DNA of 6,490 bases. Source: an uncultured Clostridia bacterium (GTDB lineage: Bacteria; Bacillota; Clostridia; Oscillospirales; CAG-382). Shown here piece by piece: positions 1 through 5,466 of the stretch. How positions within the stretch are numbered: the first letter of the stretch is position 1; each line of letters starts with the position of its first letter. Position numbers and translations under genes: made by a program. The DNA lies in contig CAJOMW010000056.1 of NCBI GenBank assembly GCA_905235695.1, positions 1 to 6,490 of the forward strand, read 5' to 3'. Below the pieces are notes generated by a model. It made no database searches. It saw nothing but the letters and a program-made list of their open reading frames with translations, and was not told the DNA's origin.

Positions 1-21
1 AGAAATTATTTTCAAAACCGC

Positions 22-50
22 TTGATTATATTTGCGCTTTATGGTAAAAT
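22..50 (+). promoter_or_regulatory. Predicted sigma-A-type promoter of the ybaB-thyX-tmk operon
   Basis: A TTGATT -35 box (22-27) and a TAAAAT -10 box (45-50) are separated by 17 bases, the optimal spacing. Initiation would be near 56-58, leaving a leader of about 58 bases before the ybaB start. The surrounding DNA is AT-rich. No other promoter of this quality was noticed between the following seven genes, which supports one long transcript. Nothing upstream of base 1 is visible, so read-through from an upstream gene cannot be excluded. Confidence 0.6.
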
Positions 51-114
51 ATCATTGTATTCAATCAGAATGCCGTTTTATACTTTAAAGGACGGCGTGG
101 AAAGGACTTATATT

Positions 115-462
115 ATGAAAGCGAGACTTCCTAAAGGCATGGGCGGCGGTCCGTCCAATATGCAGGCAATGATAAAGCAGGCTCAGAAGATGCAGGAGGA
201 CATGGAAAACCTGCAGACCGAGCTTGACGAAAAGGAACACGAGGTATCCGCCGGCGGCGGAGCGGTAACGGTAAAAATCAAGGGCAACCGCGAGCTTGTC
301 TCCGTAAATCTCTCGGAGGATATAGTAGATCCCGATGATATAGAAACTTTGCAGGATCTCATTATCGCCGCAGTGAACGAAGCTATAAAGACGGTGGATA
401 ATTACAACTCCGAAGAGATGGGCAAGATAACCTCGGGGCTTAACGTTCCCGGTCTTATGTAA
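115..462 (+). CDS. ybaB: YbaB/EbfC family nucleoid-associated DNA-binding protein
   Basis: This 115-residue protein belongs to the YbaB/EbfC family: small dimeric DNA-binding proteins that coat the nucleoid, usually encoded beside dnaX and recR. The N-terminus has the Gly-rich stretch KGMGGGPSNM (7-16), then a long charged amphipathic helix (about 17-43) rich in Met, Gln and Glu. A beta segment follows, with EVSAGGGAVTVKIKGNRE (43-60) and LVSVNLSEDIVDPDD, and then a second helix (about 76-97). It ends in SGLNVPGLM, a typical family C-terminus. Length matches the family norm of about 100-115. The start at 115 is chosen because an AAAGGA ribosome binding site (101-106) lies 8 bases before it and the family begins at MKAR-like residues. 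In-frame upstream starts, such as ATG at 70, would add an unrelated extension with no RBS. It is the first gene of the operon, and thyX begins 25 bases after it. Confidence 0.93.
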   Translation: MKARLPKGMGGGPSNMQAMIKQAQKMQEDMENLQTELDEKEHEVSAGGGAVTVKIKGNRELVSVNLSEDIVDPDDIETLQDLIIAAVNEAIKTVDNYNSEEMGKITSGLNVPGLM

Positions 463-487
463 AATTTGAAAGGTGTTTGTATAAGCC

Positions 488-1249
488 ATGAAAGTAGAAC
501 TCCTTGAGCATACCCCGAATCCCGAAAGAGTAATTGCCGCAGCGGCAAAGCTCTGCTATTCGGCCGTCGGAGTCGACGACATAATGGAGAAAATGACTCC
601 CGAAAAGACCGAGAGCTTTATCGAGATGCTCTCGTCGCTCGGTCACGAAAGCCCCGTCGAGCACGTCACCTTTACCTTTGCGATAGAGGGCGTTTCGCGC
701 TCGCTCCTCGCCCAGCTCACCCGCCACCGCATAGCCTCTTTCAGTGTGCAGAGTCAGAGATACGTCGCTAAGGACAACTTTGAGTACATAATTCCCCCCG
801 AGATAGAAAAGATTCCCGAGGCAAGGGAGCTGTTCATCGAGGCAATGGAGAACGACCGCGAGACTTACAAGAGGCTGAACGACATACTCTTAAAATCTCA
901 CGAGCAGCAGCTTTTAGCCGAGGGCAAGGACGAAAAGGAAGCCCATAAAGCGGCCAAGAAGAAGGCGAACGAGGACTCAAGGTACGTCCTCTCAAATGCC
1001 TGCGACACCAAGATAGTGATGACCATGAACGTCCGCTCGCTGTACAACTTTTTCCGTCTGCGCTGCTGTCAGAGGGCGCAGTGGGAGATACGGGAACTGG
1101 CAACGGAGATGCTCAGGCTCGTCAAAAACGTCTCCCCCACTCTGTTTAAGAACGCAGGGCCCGGATGCGTAAACGGCGCATGTACTGAAGGCACAATGAG
1201 CTGCGGAAAAGCAAAGGAAATGAGGGAGTATTTCAGGTCTCTGAAATAA
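488..1249 (+). CDS. thyX: FAD-dependent thymidylate synthase ThyX
   Basis: ThyX methylates dUMP to dTMP in the cytoplasm, using 5,10-methylene-THF as carbon donor and NADPH-reduced FAD as hydride carrier. It releases THF rather than DHF, so it does not create a demand for dihydrofolate reductase. The signature RHRxxSxxxxSxR is intact at residues 79-91 (R79, H80, R81, S84, S89, R91). The upstream GHESPVEHVTFTF block (52-64) carries the conserved histidines H53 and H59. The C-terminal block holds NACDTKIVMTMN (170-181), FFRLRC (188-193) and AQWEIRELA (197-205), covering the expected dUMP/FAD contacts. Length is 253 residues, slightly above the usual 220-250; a Lys/Glu-rich segment (about 145-162) and a Cys-containing tail account for the extra length. 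The RBS (AAAGGTG, 469-475) is rather far from the ATG, with 12 bases between them. tmk, the next pathway step, follows after 10 bases. A complete, presumably active enzyme. Confidence 0.97.
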   Translation: MKVELLEHTPNPERVIAAAAKLCYSAVGVDDIMEKMTPEKTESFIEMLSSLGHESPVEHVTFTFAIEGVSRSLLAQLTRHRIASFSVQSQRYVAKDNFEYIIPPEIEKIPEARELFIEAMENDRETYKRLNDILLKSHEQQLLAEGKDEKEAHKAAKKKANEDSRYVLSNACDTKIVMTMNVRSLYNFFRLRCCQRAQWEIRELATEMLRLVKNVSPTLFKNAGPGCVNGACTEGTMSCGKAKEMREYFRSLK

Positions 1250-1259
1250 CGAGGTACTT

Positions 1260-1961
1260 ATGAGTTATCTTTTTACTATAGAAGCCCCCGACGCTTCCGG
1301 AAAGACAACACAGGTAAACCTGCTGAAAGCCCGTCTCGAAAAGGACGGGCTGAATGTGCGTCTCGTGCGCTTTCCGAACTACGGGAGCGACGCCTGCAAG
1401 CCTGCGGAGCTGTATCTCGGCGGCGCACTCGGAAAAAATCCTTCCGACACGAACGCTTACGCCGCTTCCGTGCTGTTTGCCGTAGACAGATATTTTTCGT
1501 ACAGGCTGGACTGGGAAGAGCTGTACAGGGACGAAAACAGCGTGATTCTTCTCGACAGATATACGACCTCCAATGCGATTCATCAGCTTTCAAAAATAAG
1601 CGATGAAAAAGAGAGAGAGGCGTTCCTCGACTGGCTGTACGACCTCGAATTTGCAAAAATGGGACTTCCCGTCCCCGACGACACCGTATTTCTCGACGTC
1701 GATCCGGATGTTTCCCTAAGGCTTCTGAGGGAGCGGGAGAAAAACGATCCCTCACACCGCTCGGACATCCACGAAGCGAGCGGAGATTATCTTAGGAGCT
1801 GCTATGAAGCGAGCATTTTTGCGTCCGAAAAGAAAGGCTGGAAAAGGCTGGTCTGCACAAGGGACGGCAAAATGAGAAGCATAGACGAGATACACGAAGA
1901 GCTTTACGGATACGTGAAGGGCAGAATACGGGAAAAGCGGCAGTCCACGAAAGGAATTTAG
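1260..1961 (+). CDS. tmk: Thymidylate kinase (dTMP kinase)
   Basis: This enzyme phosphorylates dTMP to dTDP with ATP, the step directly after ThyX. The 233-residue protein has a P-loop at residues 8-17 (EAPDASGKTT), the FPNY motif (38-41), a segment with YAASVLFAVDRY (67-78), the DRY motif at 99-101 followed by TTSNAIHQ, and a strand/turn FLDVDPDVSLRLL (144-156) before a LID-like charged region (REREKNDPSHR, 157-167). This longer layout, with FPNY plus DRYTTSN, resembles thymidylate kinases I associate with Clostridia rather than the roughly 210-residue E. coli type. The P-loop is atypical: the family pattern E-G-x-D-G-x-G-K has Ala at both of the first two Gly positions (A9, A12), while G14, K15 and T16 are kept. 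The start is supported by GAGG (1251-1254), 5 bases upstream of the ATG. It sits 10 bases after thyX and 7 bases before the next gene. Confidence 0.93.
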   Translation: MSYLFTIEAPDASGKTTQVNLLKARLEKDGLNVRLVRFPNYGSDACKPAELYLGGALGKNPSDTNAYAASVLFAVDRYFSYRLDWEELYRDENSVILLDRYTTSNAIHQLSKISDEKEREAFLDWLYDLEFAKMGLPVPDDTVFLDVDPDVSLRLLREREKNDPSHRSDIHEASGDYLRSCYEASIFASEKKGWKRLVCTRDGKMRSIDEIHEELYGYVKGRIREKRQSTKGI

Positions 1962-1968
1962 CACTTTT

Positions 1969-2880
1969 ATGACAGCATTTCAACCTATTGAGCAGCTTGA
2001 CAGGGAGCTTTACAGAAGCGCTCTGAAAGAATACGGATTTACGTACAGGAGCTGCGAATATTCGTATGCAAATATTTTTGCGTGGAGAAACACATACCGC
2101 ACGGAATTTGCAAAGACGGAAAACGGCTATATCTTTCGTCTGCACCATGACGGAGCCGACTACTATTTCTGCCCCGTTGCGCCAAAGGAAGGGATAAAGC
2201 CTGCTTTTGAGGAAATTTTTGAAACGGAGCGAGAAAAAGGGGCAGGCACAGTAAATTTCGTATGTCTTCCGGAGGCATGTGCAAGACTACTTGAAGAGAC
2301 GGGGCGCAAAGCGGACGTGGAAGCTGTCAGAGACAGCTTTGACTACATATACCTGCGAGACAGCCTCGCTTCGTTTTCCGGCAAGGCGCTCCATGCAAAG
2401 AAAAATCACCGCAACAGGTTTTTCGCCTTGTACGGTGACTACTATGAATACCGTGCCATGACGTCCCAGGACGCCGCACTCTGCATTGAGTTCAACAAGG
2501 AGTGGTACGGCATAAACGCCGGTTACTCGGACGAAAAGCTTGAGGAAGAGCGCAAGGCGACCGAGGAGCTTCTCAAAAACTTTGACAGGCTCGGGCTTAT
2601 GGGCGCAATGATACTTGTAGACGGAAAAGTCGTATCGTACACCCTTGCAAGCGATTCCTACGACGGAAGCGACACGCTTATAACGCATACGGAGAAGGGA
2701 CTTTACGACATTCAGGGAATATATCCGGCTATTTGTTCGGAATTTCTGATAAATCAGGGCGAGGGCTACGAATACGTCAACCGAGAGGACGATGCCGGCA
2801 ACGAGGGACTTCGCCGCTCCAAGACGTCGTATAACCCGATATGCTTTGAGGAAAAGTATAACGCTGCGGTATATTTGTAA
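1969..2880 (+). CDS. Stand-alone LPG_synthase_C (DUF2156) family protein, MprF C-terminal-like
   Basis: The 303-residue soluble protein resembles the DUF2156/LPG_synthase_C domain, a tandem GNAT-like fold best known as the catalytic C-terminal half of MprF. MprF transfers aminoacyl groups from aminoacyl-tRNA to phosphatidylglycerol. Supporting blocks are YSYANIFAWR (31-40), a central FDYIYLRDSLASFSGKALHAKKNHRNRF region (124-151), an acetyltransferase-like core GAMILVDGKVVSYTLAS (212-228), and the C-terminal YEYVNREDDAGNEGLRRSKTSYNP block (267-290). The MprF flippase membrane half is absent, and there is no signal peptide or membrane segment, so the protein is probably cytoplasmic. Stand-alone DUF2156 proteins are common in Clostridia and their acceptor is generally unknown, so aminoacyl transfer to lipid is only one possibility. 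The ATG lies 7 bases after tmk; the likely RBS (AAAGGA, 1950-1955) sits inside the tmk 3' end, 13 bases upstream. The substrate cannot be read from the sequence. Confidence 0.8.
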   Translation: MTAFQPIEQLDRELYRSALKEYGFTYRSCEYSYANIFAWRNTYRTEFAKTENGYIFRLHHDGADYYFCPVAPKEGIKPAFEEIFETEREKGAGTVNFVCLPEACARLLEETGRKADVEAVRDSFDYIYLRDSLASFSGKALHAKKNHRNRFFALYGDYYEYRAMTSQDAALCIEFNKEWYGINAGYSDEKLEEERKATEELLKNFDRLGLMGAMILVDGKVVSYTLASDSYDGSDTLITHTEKGLYDIQGIYPAICSEFLINQGEGYEYVNREDDAGNEGLRRSKTSYNPICFEEKYNAAVYL

Positions 2881-2898
2881 GCGAAAGGACGGAGAAAA

Positions 2899-3444
2899 AT
2901 GGTATATTTATTTTTGGCAGACGGTTTTGAAGAAATAGAGGCTCTGACGCAGGTAGATTATCTAAGGCGTGCAGGCATTGAGATAAAGACGCTGGGAATA
3001 GGCAAAGAATATATCACCGGCACGAGAAGGATAACCGTTAAAGCGGATATGCTGATAGACGACGCAGATCCGACGGGCTTCGAGATGCTCATTCTCCCCG
3101 GAGGGCTCGGCGGCGTTGAGGGTATATCTTCGTCCGAAAAGGCGCTTGAAATGATAAAATACGCATTTGACAGCAAAAAGAAGGTAAGCGCTATCTGCGC
3201 CGCGCCGACAATCCTGGCAAAGATGGGGCTTCTCAAAGGCAAAAAGTGCATCTGCTACCCCTCAATGACAGACGACCTAAGAGAAAACGGGGCGACGGTA
3301 GTCGATGAAGCAGTCGTATGCGACGGACTTCTCATAACCGCAAAGGGCGCAGGCGCTTCGGAGCAGTTTTCGTTTGAGATAATCGCCTCTCTGAAGGGCC
3401 GTGCAGCCGCCGAAAAGGTAAGAGAGTCCATCTGTGCGAGATAA
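2899..3444 (+). CDS. DJ-1/PfpI family protein (class I glutamine amidotransferase-like; YajL/ThiJ type)
   Basis: The 181-residue protein matches the DJ-1 subfamily in length and layout. GFEEIEAL (9-16) carries the conserved acidic residue E14, at the place of DJ-1 Glu18. LILPGG (64-69) precedes the nucleophile elbow AICAAPTIL (98-106) with C100 as the reactive cysteine. The strand CICYPSMTDDL (117-127) has Tyr120 where human DJ-1 has His126. The GLLITAKGAGASEQFSFEII block (143-162) is the typical C-terminal signature. DJ-1 family members have been assigned glyoxalase III, protein/nucleotide deglycase, chaperone or oxidative-stress roles, and the sequence does not decide between them. Older annotations call these ThiJ, but there is no support here for a role in thiamine biosynthesis. 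A strong RBS (AAAGGA, 2884-2889, 9 bases upstream) supports the start. The stop overlaps the next start in TAATG. Confidence 0.93.
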   Translation: MVYLFLADGFEEIEALTQVDYLRRAGIEIKTLGIGKEYITGTRRITVKADMLIDDADPTGFEMLILPGGLGGVEGISSSEKALEMIKYAFDSKKKVSAICAAPTILAKMGLLKGKKCICYPSMTDDLRENGATVVDEAVVCDGLLITAKGAGASEQFSFEIIASLKGRAAAEKVRESICAR

Positions 3445-4055
3445 TGGGCGAAAAAGTATCGACGGAAGAGATCCGCCGCAGGAAATCGCTCATACGCAGC
3501 GAATATAAAAACATACGGGGATCCGTGTCCGAAGACGAGAGAAGAGCTTGCGACGGCAGGATAAGAGCCTTTATACTCGGCTCGATGTCATACAGGTTTT
3601 CAATGCGTATTCTCACATACTGCTCGTTTGGCTCCGAGCCGGACACCCTCGTCTTTGCGGAAAAAGCGCTGTCCGACGGAAAGGCGCTGTATATGCCAAA
3701 GACCTACAAGGGCGGCGTAATGAGGTTTTTCAGGGTGTACGACCTCGGGACGCTCAAAAACGGAAATTTCGGGGTATACGAGCCGGATGAGGGCGAAGAA
3801 TACGATTTTTCCGGCGACGGCGTAGACCTGTGCATAGTCCCGGGGCTGTGCTTTGACAAAACGGGCTGTCGAATCGGCTACGGCAAGGGCTATTACGACA
3901 GGTTTCTCTCAAAATTCAAGGGCATCTCGGCAGGGATAGCATACTCAAAATGTGTTACAAACGATCCTCTGCCTTTTGAAAAGCGGTATGACAAGCACGT
4001 TGACCTTCTTATTACCGAAAGGGGGATCGAAACGATTGGCAAGAAAAAAATTTGA
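3444..4055 (+). CDS. ygfA: 5-formyltetrahydrofolate cyclo-ligase (methenyl-THF synthetase)
   Basis: The enzyme uses ATP to convert 5-formyl-THF into 5,10-methenyl-THF, returning this storage or inhibitory folate to the one-carbon pool. At 203 residues it is slightly longer than the common 180-195. The basic N-terminal helix (RRRKSLIRSEYKNIRG, 11-26) supplies the usual Lys/Arg nucleotide contacts. NFGVYEPDE (108-116) is the family loop before the catalytic core. The hallmark VPGLCFDKTGCRIGYGKGYYDRF (132-154) is intact, with the G-x-R-x-G-x-G-x-G-Y-Y-D-R pattern. The C-terminus holds DKHVDLLITE (183-192). The ATG overlaps the stop of the DJ-1 gene by one base (TAATG), with only a weak GAG before it, which suggests translational coupling. 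Downstream, the membrane protein gene overlaps its last 20 bases. The linkage to thyX fits a shared folate theme. The symbol follows E. coli ygfA/fau; the B. subtilis counterpart is yqgN. Confidence 0.95.
   Translation: MGEKVSTEEIRRRKSLIRSEYKNIRGSVSEDERRACDGRIRAFILGSMSYRFSMRILTYCSFGSEPDTLVFAEKALSDGKALYMPKTYKGGVMRFFRVYDLGTLKNGNFGVYEPDEGEEYDFSGDGVDLCIVPGLCFDKTGCRIGYGKGYYDRFLSKFKGISAGIAYSKCVTNDPLPFEKRYDKHVDLLITERGIETIGKKKI
4018..4026 (+). promoter_or_regulatory. Ribosome binding site supporting a TTG start for the CPBP gene
   Basis: AAAGGGGGA lies inside the 3' end of the cyclo-ligase gene, 9 bases before the in-frame TTG at 4036-4038. It decides the start of the membrane protein. The next in-frame ATG is at residue 84, after the first membrane segment, and the upstream in-frame ATGs at 3952 and 3988 are buried in the cyclo-ligase gene with no comparable RBS. 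Confidence 0.65.
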
Positions 4056-5238
4056 CAAGCTGACCGAGGGAAATTCATACGTCGATATAGACACGCTCGA
4101 GGAAATAGGCGCACCTTCTTCCGGTGACGGCGAAAGCGGCGACGCTGTAAGAGTTCGCGGCAAAAAGTACTCGTTCAGGCGTGCGGAAAAGCCGGAGAAG
4201 GACAAAAAAGTATACAAAGTCGGGTTTGTCGGCGTATACGTCGCTTTTGCGGCGTGCTTTGTGCTCGCACTGATAAATTTTGTGATGGAAAAAGAGGGCT
4301 TTTACGCAGGTCTTTCCGAGGCTTGGGAATACGCTGCGAGGGCGATCTCATTTGTCGTCATATTTGCTCTGCCGGCAGTATCTTTTGCATTATTTTCAAA
4401 AAAAGCGACAAAGGAAGCCGAAAGGCTGTCTTTTTACAGATTCTCCTCCCTTCTCCTGCCCCTCGCCGCTTCAAGCGTATTCGTATCGGTATTTGCGGCG
4501 CTTGACGGTCGGCTCGCGCTCGACTTCTTCATGCCGCTCACAAGCGGAAAGCCGGATCTCGTGTATACAATAGGGCAAAACCACATAGCCGTAATAATAT
4601 GCTATGCGCTTGTTCCGGCTATATGCGAAGAAATACTGTTTCGCGGCGTTCTTCAGCCGGAGCTTACAAAGGCGGCAGGCGGACTTGCCGGGATAATCGT
4701 TACGTCCCTTGCGGCTTCGCTTACCGGACTTGACCTGAAGTATTTTGCCGTCGCTTTTGCGGTGTCGCTCGTACTTTCGGTACTCCGTCACGTCGGCGGC
4801 TCCGTCGTGCCGTGCATTGCCGTAAGCTTTATTTACAAGCTGTTTTTCGTATACTTTTCCGGGCGCATATCCTTCATATCGTCCGAGCACGTCGGAAACA
4901 CTTTTATCCTGATAATCCTGACCATTATCCTGCTAATATGCGCCATATTCTATCTCAAGGTACTCGAGAGCATCTGCACAAGAAAGGCTATGACGGTCGA
5001 CGCCTACATAGCCGGGAAGGAAAATGGCGAAGGTTCCGAAGAGCCGGACAAAAAGGACGCAAAGGCAAAAGGACAAGGCGACTCGGAGGAAAAGCCCGAA
5101 AAGACGTTTTTCTTCTACTCCATGCCGTCAAGGCTGTTTTCCGACAGCGGATATACTCTGCACAAGTTTTTAAGAGTTCTGCTGTCCCCGGTTATAATAA
5201 TTGCCGTTATAATATTTTTCATCGCAGTGCTTCTGTGA
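4036..5238 (+). CDS. CPBP-family (CAAX/bacteriocin-immunity, Abi-like) membrane protein, possibly inactive as a protease
   Basis: This is a 400-residue polytopic membrane protein when started at TTG 4036. A charged cytosolic N-terminus (1-60) is followed by hydrophobic segments at about 62-83, 103-120, 137-156, 184-196, 214-232, 234-250, 256-274 and 288-309. Then comes a long Lys/Glu/Asp-rich loop (about 327-356) and a final C-terminal segment (about 380-400). Segment four ends in VPAICEEILFRGVL, containing the CPBP motif EExxxR (E198, E199, R203) that defines this intramembrane glutamic protease family. In family members the following helices normally supply two histidines (FxxxH and HxxxN/B). 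By my hand alignment these places hold G231 (AASLTGLDL) and S264 (IAVSFIYKL). Catalytic activity is therefore doubtful, and a scaffold or binding role is possible. It overlaps the cyclo-ligase gene by 20 bases, implying coupling. No intrinsic terminator is evident after it. The substrate is unknown. Confidence 0.82.
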   Translation: MARKKFDKLTEGNSYVDIDTLEEIGAPSSGDGESGDAVRVRGKKYSFRRAEKPEKDKKVYKVGFVGVYVAFAACFVLALINFVMEKEGFYAGLSEAWEYAARAISFVVIFALPAVSFALFSKKATKEAERLSFYRFSSLLLPLAASSVFVSVFAALDGRLALDFFMPLTSGKPDLVYTIGQNHIAVIICYALVPAICEEILFRGVLQPELTKAAGGLAGIIVTSLAASLTGLDLKYFAVAFAVSLVLSVLRHVGGSVVPCIAVSFIYKLFFVYFSGRISFISSEHVGNTFILIILTIILLICAIFYLKVLESICTRKAMTVDAYIAGKENGEGSEEPDKKDAKAKGQGDSEEKPEKTFFFYSMPSRLFSDSGYTLHKFLRVLLSPVIIIAVIIFFIAVLL

Positions 5239-5270
5239 CGAAAAAACATGGCAGAACATACAAAAAATAC

Positions 5271-5298
5271 TTGACTTTTTGTACAAGAGTGCTATAAT
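5271..5298 (+). promoter_or_regulatory. Sigma-A-type promoter of the TPP riboswitch-thiT transcript
   Basis: TTGACT (5271-5276) and a perfect TATAAT (5293-5298) are 16 bases apart. Transcription would start near 5304-5306, about ten bases before the first helix of the TPP aptamer, as expected for a riboswitch leader. The -35 box lies in the loop and right arm of an AT-only inverted repeat, TACAAAAA (5259-5266) and TTTTTGTA (5276-5283). This promoter separates thiT from the upstream operon. Confidence 0.85.
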
Positions 5299-5315
5299 AT
5301 AATCGACCGCATGAA

Positions 5316-5396
5316 TATCAGGGGTGCTGTTTACGGCTGAGACGGAGAAATCCGAACCCTTTAAACCTGTACGGATAATACCGGCGTAGGGAGATA
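5316..5396 (+). promoter_or_regulatory. TPP riboswitch aptamer (THI element)
   Basis: All hallmark pieces of the thiamine pyrophosphate aptamer are present in order. P1 pairs TATC (5316-5319) with GATA (5393-5396). P2 pairs AGGGGT (5320-5325) with ACCCTT (5356-5361). The CTGAGA pyrimidine-binding bulge is at 5337-5342. P3 is CGGA-GAAA-TCCG (5343-5354), with a GAAA tetraloop. ACCTG (5365-5369) begins P4. P5 pairs CGG (5372-5374) with CCG (5381-5383) around ATAATA, and the conserved tail GGCGTAGGGA (5383-5392) closes the pyrophosphate arm. P3 is short, with no P3a extension. A terminator hairpin follows 19 bases later, so the likely output is transcription termination when TPP is bound, matching the thiamine transporter gene downstream. 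Confidence 0.97.
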
Positions 5397-5415
5397 GGCT
5401 ATAAAGAAAAATAGC

Positions 5416-5453
5416 TGCCGCACCGATATTGTGTGCGGCAATTTTATTTTTTT
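5416..5453 (+). terminator. Riboswitch-controlled intrinsic terminator in the thiT leader
   Basis: TGCCGCAC (5416-5423) and GTGCGGCA (5433-5440) form a perfect 8-bp GC-rich stem with a 9-base loop. It is followed by ATTTTATTTTTTT (5441-5453), a classic Rho-independent signal. It lies between the TPP aptamer and the thiT ribosome binding site, so it is the expression platform rather than an operon end. Transcripts would stop here when TPP is plentiful. Confidence 0.92.
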
Positions 5454-5458
5454 GGAGG
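5454..5458 (+). promoter_or_regulatory. Ribosome binding site of thiT
   Basis: GGAGG directly follows the terminator T-run and is 8 bases before ATG 5467. It decides the thiT start in preference to the in-frame upstream ATG-less extension and any start inside the terminator hairpin. Confidence 0.85.
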
Positions 5459-5466
5459 TCTTTAGG

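Noticed and set aside
22..114. N-terminal extension of YbaB from upstream in-frame starts
   Set aside because: The extension overlaps the predicted promoter, lacks an RBS, and does not resemble the family; the AAAGGA-ATG pair at 101-117 fits well.
2899..3444. Functional link of the DJ-1 (ThiJ) gene to thiamine because thiT is nearby
   Set aside because: The ThiJ name is a historical label. The genes lie in different transcription units and nothing in the sequence supports a thiamine role.
3952..4035. ATG starts for the CPBP protein within the cyclo-ligase gene
   Set aside because: There is no good RBS, and the added residues are an out-of-frame reading of the cyclo-ligase C-terminus. The TTG at 4036 has an excellent RBS.
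4471..4890. 139-codon minus-strand open frame opposite the CPBP gene
   Set aside because: Its composition is what is expected of an antisense shadow, with no RBS or recognisable motif, and the + strand gene has a clear family motif.
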